From CAVVIH01 sp963748295 (GTDB lineage Bacteria; Acidobacteriota; Vicinamibacteria; Vicinamibacterales; 2-12-FULL-66-21), in the NCBI GenBank assembly GCA_963748295.1, contig CAVVIH010000002.1, forward strand, positions 558,001-622,000: a stretch of DNA of 64,000 nucleotides. Reading direction: 5' to 3'. The notes below the pieces were generated by a model, which searched no databases, had not been told where the DNA came from, and saw only the letters and a program-made list of their open reading frames with translations. Numbering within the stretch: the stretch's first letter is position 1; each line of letters starts with the position of its first letter. Shown here one piece after another: positions 1 through 9,047 of the stretch. The position numbers and the translations under genes were made by a program.

Positions 1-1304
1 CCTTGAACGTGAATGAGGAGTAGGTTGACGTCACCGTCAGACCATCAAGCACCGAGAGGTTCCGGATTACTTCGTCTGTCAGCCCGTCCACGAAGTAGTT
101 GCTGTCGGGCTCGACGCTTTGATTCCTGAACGGCAGCACGGTGATCACGGGCGGCGGCGATGTGCCGCCGGTCAGCCAGAGCGATCCCGTCCCGAGCAGC
201 ACGAGAAGACTGGCCGCGATCGTCAGTTTGCGCCACGGCCACGACGTTCGCGCCTCGACGGCCGCGGCCAATGCCGCCTCCATCGCGCCGGCGTTCGCGT
301 ACCGGTCTTCGGCGTGGGGCGAGAGCGCACGCTCGACAACCTGAACGAAGTTCTCGGGCAGGTCCGGCCGCGCATCACGCAGCAACGTCCGGGCTCCTCG
401 CGCGTGCGCGTCGCGTACTTCCGCCACGCTGCGCCCCTGAACCGGATACGATCGCGTCACGAGCCGGTAGAGAAGGACGCCAACACTGTAGATGTCCGAT
501 CGGACGCTTGCCGCCCGCCCCCCCAGAATCTCAGGGGCCATGTACAGCGGTGTCCCTGCGAGGCGCGATGCCTCGCCGGCTGCATCGTCCGTCTGGTCCA
601 CCCCGGTCCCGAAATCCATGAGGACGATGCGGCCGCCGTCCTCGCGCATGACGTTGCGCGCCTTGACGTCCCTGTGCAGCAGTCCGGCGCGGTGCACGGC
701 TGAGAGCGCCCGGCAGAGATCGATCCCAATCAGCGTCGCTTCTGCCGCGCCGACCGGTCCCTGATCGCTCAGCACCTGCTCGACGTGTCCGCCCGTGGAT
801 GAATTCCATCCAGAGCCCGACTCGCCCCGCGCTTCGGTCCGCGCCGTGGACGGTCACCACGTTTGGATGGCGCACCTGCGCCAGCATCCGCCCTTCGTCA
901 ATGACGGTGGATCGGGCGCGGGCGTGCTGCGAATCCTGCCGGCGGAGGAGCTTCAGGGCCACCTCTCGATCGAGCCGCGTGTCCCAGGCCCGGTAAACCT
1001 CGCCAAAGCCGCCTTCACCAATCTTCTCCAACCGACTGAGCACACTCCACGTCTGCAGCGCTTGCGGCAGCGGCTCGTCGTCGATCATCACGGTGCCGGG
1101 GCTCTGTGCATCGGTATGGGCCCCGCGATCGCTCGAAGACGACACGGCGTTGTGCACTTCAGCGATCTCGGCGATCAGCTTCAGGTCGCGGACGAGCCTC
1201 CGCATCGAATCGTCGACGGCACTCGACTCGGCCGACGCCCAATCGGCCGGGATGCCGTCGAGCGCCGCACGGGCAAGCTCGCGTAGGACGGCGTCGTTCT
1301 CCAT
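1..1304 (-). CDS. Membrane Ser/Thr protein kinase with TolB-like sensor start; frameshifted and cut by window edge
   Basis: A Pkn2/Hanks-type kinase that phosphorylates Ser/Thr on partner proteins. Residues 95-102 form the glycine loop (IGEGGFGEVY) and Lys118 (VALKLL) is the ATP lysine. After one frame change near 784 come the catalytic loop HRDVKARN, MDFGTG (metal Asp) and MAPE. A membrane segment follows (around 190-230), then VLPFRNQS and YFVDGLTDEV, typical of the TolB/FlgO-like domain that follows such kinases. The C-terminus lies beyond base 1. Removing one base at about 784 restores the expected GRTLEQVL. The ATG shares one base with the stop of the sigma factor gene (TGATG), so the two are translationally coupled. 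A GTG one codon earlier is also possible. The family and catalytic residues are clear; the substrate is unknown. Confidence 0.88.
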
Positions 1305-1918
1305 CACACTTGCGCCTTCCCCAACTCCCTGGCGAGCCGGATGATGGCCCGCTCGGCGGCCATGCGCGCGGCATTGGCCGTGGGTTTGTGCAGGAGTTCC
1401 GCCATTTCCGGATACGTGTATCCCAGCTCGATCCTCGCCACTACCAGCTCGCGATCCTCCTGGCGCAGACTCGCAAGCGCCTGCTCGTAGCGCTCGATCG
1501 CTTGCTGCCCGATGGCTTCCTCCAGCGGAGATCGATCGCTCCCTTCGGCCTGTGAGTCGAGCTCGGCCTTCGATGGGCGTCGTTTCGCGCGCCGAAGCTC
1601 ATCCCGGATGCGGTTGAGCACGGCCTGACGCAGATACGCCTGCAGCGCTCCCTCGCCGCGAGAGTCGAACGTCTCAATCCTCTGAAACGTCTGGAAGAGG
1701 GTTTCCTGCACAACGTCCTGCGTGTCGGCCAGGTCGCGCGCCCAGTGCGGCAGCCGTCCGCTCGCCCAGCGCTGAAGGCGCGGCAGGTATCGCGCGACCA
1801 GCGCGTCGAGCGCGGCGCGGTCGCCGGCGCGTGCCCGCTCCAGCAACGTCAGGGACGAGTCTGGCTTGGGGTTATCGCCCCCGTCTTCGCGGCGTGTCTT
1901 TTTCGACCGTTCTTTCAT
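1304..1918 (-). CDS. ECF-type RNA polymerase sigma factor, kinase-coupled
   Basis: A 204-residue ECF sigma factor that directs RNA polymerase to specific promoters. Region 2 lies at about 35-95 (DVVQETLFQTFQRIETFD) and region 4 at about 145-200, with an HTH around YTYPEMAELLHKPTANAARM. The N-terminus is basic and lysine/arginine rich. It resembles the ECF groups that sit beside Hanks kinases in Planctomycetes and Acidobacteria rather than beside a zinc anti-sigma factor. Phosphorylation by the downstream kinase is therefore a plausible control route, but this is inference. Its own upstream region (1919-1999) lacks the two-part motif found before the lipoprotein and cupin genes. Confidence 0.9.
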   Translation of the reverse strand: MKERSKKTRREDGGDNPKPDSSLTLLERARAGDRAALDALVARYLPRLQRWASGRLPHWARDLADTQDVVQETLFQTFQRIETFDSRGEGALQAYLRQAVLNRIRDELRRAKRRPSKAELDSQAEGSDRSPLEEAIGQQAIERYEQALASLRQEDRELVVARIELGYTYPEMAELLHKPTANAARMAAERAIIRLARELGKAQV

Positions 1919-1999
1919 GGGCGACAGCTTGGGATGCGAGGCCGATCATACGCCTCTCCCCTTGCTGGAGGCGGATCCACGGATCCGCAGAATCGGGGC

Positions 2000-2028
2000 T
2001 GTGCACTTTGACCAAGCGCCATCGTTTT
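2000..2028 (+). promoter_or_regulatory. Two-part promoter-like motif, copy A
   Basis: TGTGCACTT at 2000-2008, 14 bases, then CGTTTT at 2023-2028, 74 bases before the lipoprotein start at 2103. The same layout with the same spacing precedes three other genes of this island. A -35/-10 pair for an ECF sigma factor is a good fit because CGTT-like -10 boxes are common for ECFs. A repressor or activator site cannot be excluded. Confidence 0.5.
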
Positions 2029-2102
2029 GGGAAGTACGGGCGGAATCACAGAATCAGAGCAGGGCAGCTATCGAATCGCGGCGAACGCACGCGAGGTGCC
2101 TC

Positions 2103-3230
2103 ATGTCACGAAGGTGGCTCTTCACCGGCGCATCACTTGCTCTGGGGCTGGCAGCGATCGTGACGGCGTGCGAAAAGTCGCCGGCGTCGCCCACCCCCCC
2201 GCCGGGAGGAAGCTCTGGGACGCCGACGCCGATCAGACTCGAGATCACCGGGCCGCGCTCAATCGTGCCCGGGGTTCCCACGCAGTTCACGGCCACCGTC
2301 CAGATGTCCGACGGCAGCTCGCAGGACGTTACGACGAGCGCGTCCTGGCGCAGCCCGTGGGATGTCTTCGTCGTCTCGGCACCCGGGCTTCTCACGGCAC
2401 GGCACAACGGGACCGTCGCCCTTTCAGCTGCCTACGCTGGCCTGACCAGCACCAGGGAAGTGATCGCCGTGCCCGAAGGGACGTTCAGGCTGACAGGCAC
2501 GGTGACCGATGTCACCGCTCCCGCGGGCCCGGTCTCGTACGCCCTAGTCGAAGTGAAGGACGGAACCGGTCGCGGGCTGGACACTCACACCGCCAAGAAC
2601 GGCTTTTTCGTCCTGCATGGGGTGGCTGGTGACATCGAGCTGCGTGTGACGAAGCAGGGCTATCGAACGCTCGATCAACGCGTGGTGGTCACAGACCACC
2701 AGACGCTCAACCTCGACCTGCCGCTCGCCGCGCAGTTGCCCGATGTGACGGGGGCGTGGGTGTTGACCATTAGCGCCGCCGACACGTGCAGTACCGCGCT
2801 TCCTGAAGAGGCGATGTCGAGGAAATACTCCGCGATCATCAGACAGGTGGGAACGGACATCAGGATCGATCTCAGCGGCGCGCGCTTCGCGACGCTCGAC
2901 GGCTGGACCGCCAACGTCATCGATGACGCCACGTCTGGCGCCGAGGTGGCGCCAGATAGCGTCCAGTTCTACCTGGGCGAGCTCGGCTGCGTTGGCTACC
3001 TTTATTTCTGCAGCGGGTATTCGGTGATGGAGGAACTCGTCCCTTCACGATTCTACTTGCCGTCGGGGCGTGTGACTCTCGCGATCTCGCCAACGGTCCT
3101 CAGCGGTGAGCTCGACGGAGAGATCGGCATCTACACCCGGTCGGCGCAAGATTACCCGGCATACGTTGACCGATTCCCTCGCGAGGCCTCCTGTCGTTCG
3201 TCCCGTCATCGCGTCACGTTCTCGAAGTGA
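2103..3230 (+). CDS. Lipoprotein with Ig-like and carboxypeptidase-regulatory-like domains (copy 1)
   Basis: A 375-residue predicted lipoprotein. The signal peptide ends in the lipobox VTAC (Cys23), followed by a Pro-rich linker. An Ig-like BIG domain spans about 43-125 (LEITGPRSIVPGVPTQFTA). A carboxypeptidase-regulatory-like beta-sandwich spans about 130-205 (FRLTGTVTD ... VTKQGYRTLDQ). A C-terminal domain of about 160 residues (DVTGAWVLTISAADTCS) is of unknown function and carries several Cys residues that could pair. This is the intact member of a local family of three: the copy at 5942 is nearly the same gene and the one at 4673-5804 is a distant relative. The start at 2103 gives a clean signal peptide. 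Export to an envelope membrane is expected; the function is unknown, perhaps surface binding. Confidence 0.8.
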   Translation: MSRRWLFTGASLALGLAAIVTACEKSPASPTPPPGGSSGTPTPIRLEITGPRSIVPGVPTQFTATVQMSDGSSQDVTTSASWRSPWDVFVVSAPGLLTARHNGTVALSAAYAGLTSTREVIAVPEGTFRLTGTVTDVTAPAGPVSYALVEVKDGTGRGLDTHTAKNGFFVLHGVAGDIELRVTKQGYRTLDQRVVVTDHQTLNLDLPLAAQLPDVTGAWVLTISAADTCSTALPEEAMSRKYSAIIRQVGTDIRIDLSGARFATLDGWTANVIDDATSGAEVAPDSVQFYLGELGCVGYLYFCSGYSVMEELVPSRFYLPSGRVTLAISPTVLSGELDGEIGIYTRSAQDYPAYVDRFPREASCRSSRHRVTFSK

Positions 3231-3331
3231 GGAAGGCCGTTGCGCATTGGCCGTACGATCCTCCTGAACCCTATCGCTCGGCTTCACCGTCGTGAACCCT
3301 GGAAACGAGAACTCCAGAATTCGGACAGCGT

Positions 3332-4676
3332 CTATCGCAACTGCGGCAACAAGTGAATGACGTCCTTCGGATCCGGCAGCCGTCCGCGATCCGGCGTTGG
3401 GCGGAAGCGGTCAGTCGCGACGTACCCCAGCGCGGCCAGGCGGTCCCTGACATCGCGAGGCGTGGGCGCAGGCGCGGCCGGGCCGGCCTGGCGCCGGATC
3501 GCCGTCACGCGCGCGATCATCGCGTCCGCCAGCGCCCGGCGGTCGGCATAGATGTTCGTTTCTTCGAAGGGATCGCGCGCCAGGTCGTACAGCTCGGGCC
3601 GAGGCGCGTCGATCACCTTGAACCGGCCGGCGCGCAGTGCGCCGAGTGCGCTCCAGCCCAATCGCTCAGGCTGCACCGATTCCGCGAAGGCTTCGAGGTC
3701 GAGACCCGCGGCCCGTCCGGACATCAGCGGCACCAGACTGATGCCGTCGAGATCTGTCGTGAGCGCCGGCACGTCCAGGAGATCGAGGATCGTCGGCATG
3801 ACGTCCGTGAGACGGACGACCTCGCCGACGCGGCCCGGGGCCAGACCGGGTGCGCGGATCATCAACGGCACGCGCAGGACGTTCTCGTAAATGAAGATGC
3901 CGTGGTCGCGCTCGCCGCGCTCGCCGAGCGACTCGCCATGATCGCCCGCCACGACCACCACGGATCGATCGAGGAGCTTCCGCCGCTCCAGATCGAGGAG
4001 CAGCCGTCCGATCTGTGAGTCCGCGAACGCGATCTCGCCGACATACACGTTGTGCCCGTACAGTCGTCGCATAGGGTTCCGGCGGATCGTAGGGCCGATG
4101 CGCGTCGTAGAGGTGCACCCAGAGGAAGTACGGCCGATCGCCGATGTGCGCGATCCATTCAAGCGCGTCATTCACGACAGAATCGCCGCGACGCTGGCGG
4201 CGCCGCTCGCCGGGCTTCGGGTCCGCCGTGACACCGGCGTATGTCTGGAATCCCTGCGCGAGGCCGCGATCCGGATCGAGAACGATCGAACCGACGAATC
4301 CAGCCGTCCGGAAACCGCGGCCAGTGAGCGACTCGGCGAGCGTGGTGAAGCGCTCGGCCAGCGGCGCGTCGGCGTTGTCCCGGACGCCGTGGCGCGGTGG
4401 CACCAGGCCGGTGAAGAGGCTGGTGTGCGCCGGCAGCGTGAGCGGCGCGACCGAGGTCGCCGCGTCGAACACCACGCCCTCGCGTGCGAGCCGCTCGAGC
4501 GCGGGCAGCGACACGTTCATGAAGCCGTATGGCGACAGCCGGTCGGCGCGCGTCGTGTCGAGCGTGATCACGACGACGCCGGTCGGCGCCGCGGTGGCGG
4601 CACACCCGCCTGCGCAGGCTCCCACGACGCCCGCGACAAGCACCGCGATCAGTCGCGCCCGGGATCCGCGTGTCAT
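3332..4676 (-). CDS. Sulfatase-family (alkaline phosphatase superfamily) lipoprotein, frameshifted
   Basis: About 448 codons in two frames joined near 4060, where one extra base breaks the reading between YDPPEPYATT and YGHNVYVGEIAFADS. A signal peptide with lipobox AGGC (Cys25) is followed by the sulfatase core: the metal Asp in ITLDTTRADRLSPYG, APLTLPAHTSLFTG at the nucleophile position, and GDHGESLGERG as the second metal site. The usual C-x-P-x-R formylglycine motif is absent. The aligned residues are LTLPAH, so a Thr nucleophile and a phosphoryl or other ester substrate may be more likely than a sulfate ester. The ATG overlaps the upstream lipoprotein stop (ATGA), placing both in one operon. 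Confidence 0.8.
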
Positions 4677-5804
4677 CGTCGGTCCACCAGCGTAAGTCGC
4701 GGCTGGGAACAGCCGCCGAGAAAACGATGGGCTTCAAACGAGCCCCACCGGCGCAACATGTCAGCGGTTCCGGATAAGCGATCCGGCGTGCCGGTCAGCC
4801 TGGCCCGCCCGCTGGTCTCGAGAAAGGTGCCATCGGCGAGCCGTTCGGCGACATCGGGTAGCGGCGGGTAGGAAGTAGGGTTGAAGTAGTAGGAGTCGTA
4901 GAAGCTGCGGAGCTGCATGTCGGCGCCCGTTGGTGTGGCAATGCCCGAGAAACCGGCAGAGCCCGGGGCTAACGGCGCGTCGGAGAGGGCGACCGTCAAT
5001 CGCGCGCCGGACTGTTTGATGGTGGCGGTGTAGGTACGCAAACGGTATTGCGGCTCGAGAGGGGTACTGAATCCTGTACACCTCGTGGCGTCCACCGTCA
5101 TCGTGTATGTGCCGTCGAACGACGGGACCTTGCTGTCGATCCGAAGCGTGAAGTCCCGAGTCGTGTGGCTCGCAATCTGGAGGCGCTCTGTCACCGGCAC
5201 GTAGCCGCCTCGCCGAACGTGCAGATACGACTCGGCGGGCACACCGTACAGGCCGGTACCGCCCGGTGGCATCGGCGTTGGCGCCGGTGACGCCCCTCGA
5301 CGAGAGATTCTCGGTGAGGCGGACCTCGAGCGTGGCGTCGGGGATGCCGACGCCGTCCTCTTGCGTGACGACGCCGACGAGCCGGAAGGTGCCGTCCGGC
5401 ATCACGAGGATCTCCCGGGAGGCACGGGTCTGACCGGTCAGTCCGCTGCCGGCGAGCGACACCTCGACACCGAGGGTCGTCTGGCCCCAGATGTCGGCGA
5501 AGCGCGAGGTGGCCACGCCCGTGTTGGCGTCGATCATCAGCACCGTCGCGTTTCCGGTGAACCACCGCGCGCTTGTGGCGGCCCTCGCCGTCCCGTCGCC
5601 GAGCTCCAGCATCGCGGTGAACTGCCCCGACGTGCCCGGATGGACCGAAGCCGGGCCCGCGATCGTCACCGCTTGCACGGTCAGGACTTGGTTGGGCGGA
5701 GTGGGCGCACCTGGCGGCCGCTGCTCCTCACCGCATGACACAACCAAAGCGGCGGCGAGTAGCCCAGCCCCCAGAAACATCCGAGCCGGAAGATGCCGCC
5801 TCAT
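4673..5804 (-). CDS. Lipoprotein related to the BIG-domain lipoproteins, frameshifted
   Basis: A predicted lipoprotein with lipobox VVSC (Cys24 from the chosen ATG), an Ig-like domain (VTIAGPASVHPGTSGQFTA), a carboxypeptidase-regulatory-like segment (GTFRLVGVVTQEDGVGIPD) and a C-terminal domain with FDGTYTMTVDATRC. The domain order matches the lipoproteins at 2103 and 5942, but the sequence is diverged. One extra base near 5256 breaks the frame between DATGRYR and LYGVPAESYLHV. The start at 5804 gives a normal signal peptide; a longer upstream ATG (5840) is less likely. Its stop overlaps the sulfatase start by four bases. It is divergent from the copy at 5942, with motif copies D and B between them. 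Confidence 0.75.
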
Positions 5805-5812
5805 ACACCTGT

Positions 5813-5841
5813 TAAACGCCGCGAAAAGCGGAAAACGCACA
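5813..5841 (-). promoter_or_regulatory. Two-part promoter-like motif, copy D (minus strand)
   Basis: Read on the minus strand: TGTGCGTTT (5841-5833), 14 bases, CGTTTA (5818-5813), only 8 bases before the ATG at 5804. If CGTTTA is a -10 box the mRNA would be nearly leaderless. Its surroundings are unrelated to copies A and B, so the match is not explained by duplication. Confidence 0.45.
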
Positions 5842-5895
5842 GAAGACGTGGGCCGAAGGGTGAGGTGCCCGGGACGTATCCCCGGAATCGGGCAC

Positions 5896-5924
5896 TGTGC
5901 GGTTTGACCAGGGGCCGTCGTTTT
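5896..5924 (+). promoter_or_regulatory. Two-part promoter-like motif, copy B
   Basis: TGTGCGGTT (5896-5904), 14 bases, CGTTTT (5919-5924), 17 bases before the ATG at 5942. The flanking sequence is also similar to copy A, so A and B probably arose by duplication with their genes. Confidence 0.5.
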
Positions 5925-5941
5925 GGGAAGTACGGGGCCTC

Positions 5942-7035
5942 ATGTCACGAACGTGGCTTTTCATCGGCGCGTCACTTGCCCTGGGGCTGGCAGCGATCGT
6001 GTCGGCGTGTGAAAAGTCGCCGGCCGCGCCCACGCCCCCGCGAACGACGACGCCGACACCGACGCGACTCGAGATCACCGGGCCGCGCTCAATCGTGCCC
6101 GGGGTTCCCACGCAGTTCACGGCCACCGTCCAGATGTCCGACGGCAGCTCCCGCGACATCACGACCAGCGCGTCGTGGCGCAGCCCTTGGGTTGCCTTCG
6201 TTGTCTCGGCACCGGGGCTTCTCACGGCACAGCAGAACGGAACCATTGACCTTTCAGCCGCCTACGCTGGCCTGACCAGCACCAGGGAAGTGATCGCCGT
6301 GCCGGAAGGCACGTTCAGGCTGACAGGCACCGTGACGGACGTCACCGCTCCCGCGGGCCCGGTCGAGTCCGCCCAACTCAAGGTGACCGACGGGACCGGT
6401 CGCGGCCTGTTCGCGTCCACCGGCCCGGACGGCCGGTACTTTCTGTATGGAGTGGCTGGTGACATCGAACTACGCGTGACGAAGCCGGCCTATCGAGACC
6501 ACTTCCAACGTGTGGTGGTGACGGATCATCAGACGCGCGACTTCGAGTTGCCGATTGACAGGCCATTGCCCGATGTGTCGGGGTCGTGGGTGTTGACCAT
6601 TACCGCGGCCGACACGTGCAGCAGCGTGCTTCCCGAGGAAGCGATGTCCAGGAAATACTCCGCGATGATTCGTCAGGTCGGGCCAGACGTCAGGATTGAG
6701 TTCGGGGGGGCGCGCTTCGCGAGGGTGTACCCCGGGTGGACCGCTGACGGCGTCGACTTCGCCAGGGTGTGGCCAGACAACATAGAGTTCAGTTTGGGCG
6801 GGGTCGGCTGCGGTCTACTTCTACTATGATTGCGGGCCCGATGTGATGGAGGAGCTTGCCCCTTCGCGATTCTACTTGCCGACGGGGACGTGTGGGGTCG
6901 TCGATCTCCTCAACCGTCCTCAGCGGGAAGCTCGACGGAGAGATCGGCATCTACAGCCGGTCGGCCGCGGATGACCCATTCCGGCGCGAGGCCTCCTGTC
7001 GTTCGTCCCGTCATCAGGTCACGTTCTCGAAGTGA
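5942..7035 (+). CDS. Lipoprotein, second copy of the 2103 gene, two frame breaks
   Basis: Close paralogue of the lipoprotein at 2103 along its whole length: lipobox VSAC, the same Ig-like domain (LEITGPRSIVPGVPTQFTA) and the same C-terminal domain ending HQVTFSK against HRVTFSK. Reading stops early at about 6829 in the first frame. Alignment with the intact copy shows one extra base near 6812-6815 and a second (an A) at 6888. With both removed the protein matches its paralogue to the last residue. It is either a recent pseudogene or an intact gene with two sequence errors. The pattern across the window favours errors. Function as for copy 1. Confidence 0.72.
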
Positions 7036-7111
7036 GCGACGCGCGGATTGGAGTGAAGCTGGCCTGGTGACCAGAGCGCTCGAGCGCCTTGTGTTCGATC
7101 GCTTCTCGAGT

Positions 7112-7140
7112 TGTGCACTTCCAGCGGGCACCACCGTTTT
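7112..7140 (+). promoter_or_regulatory. Two-part promoter-like motif, copy C
   Basis: TGTGCACTT (7112-7120), 14 bases, CGTTTT (7135-7140), 29 bases before the cupin ATG. The 14-base spacer is unlike that of copies A and B, while both boxes are identical to copy A. Confidence 0.5.
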
Positions 7141-7169
7141 AGAAGGTGAACCTTGACGGAGGATGCACG

Positions 7170-7685
7170 ATGGCGAAGAACCAGCTGGCAACCGGGGCGA
7201 TCGCGGCGGCCGTTGTCGCGACGCTGACAGCCGCAGCACTGACCACACCAGAATCGGGCACCGTTGGCGTCGTTGTCGCCAGGGCAGCCTTTTTCGACGA
7301 CGTGAACGTCCAACTCTCGGTCAAGGATGCTCTCCGCGGTCCCGAAACCGTATACGTGCGAGGTGCCGAAGACACCGTAATGCAGCAGATCATCTTCGCT
7401 CCTGGAGGCCACTCCGGCTGGCAGCGTCATCCCGGTCCCGCGGTGATCTTGATCAAATCGGGCCGGTTGACGTTCTACCGGGAAGAAAACGGCAAGTGCG
7501 TCAGTCGCACCTATTCGGCAGGAGAAGCGCTTGTTGATCCGGGCCAGGGCCACGTGCACCTCGCCCGGAACACGATTGTTGGCGACACGGAGGTGTGGGT
7601 GACGTATTTTGACGTCCCCGCGGGCGGCTCACCTCGGATTGACGTTCCGGAGCCCCCCGCAGCGTGCGCGCCTACTTCGCCCTGA
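7170..7685 (+). CDS. Secreted cupin-domain protein
   Basis: A 171-residue protein with an N-terminal hydrophobic segment (about 8-26) likely to be a signal peptide or anchor, then a single cupin barrel. The cupin metal motif is visible in GGHSGWQRHPGPAV (candidate ligands at the two His residues) and a second half around DPGQGHVHLARN. Cupins of this kind bind small ligands or metals; no enzymatic role can be assigned. The start is fixed by GGAGG at 7158-7162, seven bases before ATG. It is the fourth gene of the island with the shared upstream motif, so it probably belongs to the same regulon. Its 3' end overlaps the phosphomannomutase gene tail to tail by 14 bases. Confidence 0.78.
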   Translation: MAKNQLATGAIAAAVVATLTAAALTTPESGTVGVVVARAAFFDDVNVQLSVKDALRGPETVYVRGAEDTVMQQIIFAPGGHSGWQRHPGPAVILIKSGRLTFYREENGKCVSRTYSAGEALVDPGQGHVHLARNTIVGDTEVWVTYFDVPAGGSPRIDVPEPPAACAPTSP

Positions 7686-9030
7686 TGAACGCCAGCACCT
7701 CGTCGCGCTTCTTCTCCATCAGCTCGGGCGTCACCGCTTCCAGGTTCAGCCGCAGCATCGGCTCCGTGTTCGACGACCGCACGTTGAAGTGCCAGTCGGG
7801 GTACTCGACCGAAAAGCCGTCGATCGAATAGACGCGTCCGTCGTTGTACTTCGCGGCGAGCCCATCGAGCTTCACCTGCGTCGTCCGCATGTCACTGACG
7901 CGCGTGTTGATCTCGCCGGAGATGAAGTACTTCTCGCGCAGCGGCGCCAGCAGCTCCGCCAGCGTCTGGCCCTTGCGCGACATCAGCTCCAGGATCAGCA
8001 GCGCCGGGATGAACCCGTTGTCGGCGTAGAAGTTGTCGCGGAAGTAGTAGTGGCCCGTCACTTCGCCCCCGAAGATCGCCCCCTCTTCGCGCATGCGCCG
8101 CTTGAAGAACGCGTGGCCGACCTTGTTCATCAGCGCGGTGCCGCCGTATTTCGCGACGGTGTCCTTGACGGCATAGCTGGCCCGCACGTCATAGACGATT
8201 TTCGCGCCGGGGTGCTTCAGCAGGAACGCCTCGGCGAGCAGCGCCGTGACGAAATCCCCGGCGATGAACTCGCCGCCGCCGTCGATGAAGAAACAGCGAT
8301 CGGCGTCGCCGTCCCAGGCGATGCCGACGTCGGCGCGATCGCGCTTGACGCGCTCGACGATGTCGCGGCGGTTCTCCTCGATCAAGGGATTCGCTTCGTG
8401 GTTGGGAAACGTGCCGTCGACCTCGAAGCACAGCGTGTCGATCTTCGTCGGCAGCTTTTCGAACAGGCCGGGCGCCACCATGCCGGCGATGCCGTTGCCG
8501 GCATCGAGGACGACGTTGAACGGCTTGACGATCGACGGATCGATGAACGACAGCACGTGCTTCCGGTAATCGTCGACGACGTCGTTCTGCGACAGCGACC
8601 CCTGGGTCTTCGCCGGCGGCGGCAGCGCGTCGTTGACGATCATGTCGCGGATGTCGCCGATGCCGGCGTCGCCGCTCAGCGGGAACGCCTCGCGGCGCAC
8701 CAGCTTGATCCCGTTGTACTCCTTCGGGTTGTGCGACGCGGTGATCTGGGCGCCGCCGTCGTGGCCGTCGCGCGCGACCGCGAAGTACATCATGTCGGTG
8801 CCCATCATCCCGTAGTCGACGACGTCCGCGCCCTGCATGCGGGCGCCGTCGATGAAGGCGGCGGCGACCGACGGCGACGAGAGGCGCATGTCCCTCGACA
8901 CCGCGATCCGCTTCGCGTTCAGATAGGCGACGAACCCGCGTCCGATGAGCCGCGCGGCGTCCTCGTTGACCTCGGATGGATAGAGGCCGCGGACGTCGTA
9001 CGCCTTGAAGATCGACGGATTGATTTTCAT
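7672..9030 (-). CDS. manB: Phosphomannomutase/phosphoglucomutase
   Basis: A 452-residue alpha-D-phosphohexomutase that interconverts hexose 6- and 1-phosphates, supplying sugar nucleotides for envelope glycans. The four domain signatures are present: the phosphoserine loop TASHNPKEYNG, the Mg loop DGDADR, the sugar loop GEVTGHYYF and the phosphate loop RSSNTEPMLRLN. The start MKINPSIFKAYDVRG is typical. It lies just downstream of the nucleotidyltransferase gene on the same strand, the next enzyme for making an NDP-sugar. A short direct repeat (AGCCTGCTG) sits in the gap between them. Whether mannose or glucose phosphate is preferred cannot be read from the sequence. Confidence 0.93.
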   Translation of the reverse strand: MKINPSIFKAYDVRGLYPSEVNEDAARLIGRGFVAYLNAKRIAVSRDMRLSSPSVAAAFIDGARMQGADVVDYGMMGTDMMYFAVARDGHDGGAQITASHNPKEYNGIKLVRREAFPLSGDAGIGDIRDMIVNDALPPPAKTQGSLSQNDVVDDYRKHVLSFIDPSIVKPFNVVLDAGNGIAGMVAPGLFEKLPTKIDTLCFEVDGTFPNHEANPLIEENRRDIVERVKRDRADVGIAWDGDADRCFFIDGGGEFIAGDFVTALLAEAFLLKHPGAKIVYDVRASYAVKDTVAKYGGTALMNKVGHAFFKRRMREEGAIFGGEVTGHYYFRDNFYADNGFIPALLILELMSRKGQTLAELLAPLREKYFISGEINTRVSDMRTTQVKLDGLAAKYNDGRVYSIDGFSVEYPDWHFNVRSSNTEPMLRLNLEAVTPELMEKKRDEVLAFIRAK

Positions 9031-9047
9031 AGCCTGCTGTTTGGTAG

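Noticed and set aside
3231..3331. Terminator or small gene between convergent lipoprotein and sulfatase genes
   Set aside because: No stem with T run and no frame with a ribosome site was seen.
5942..7035. Calling the second lipoprotein copy a pseudogene
   Set aside because: Both breaks are single extra bases and the corrected protein matches its paralogue to the end, the same pattern as in essential genes of this window.
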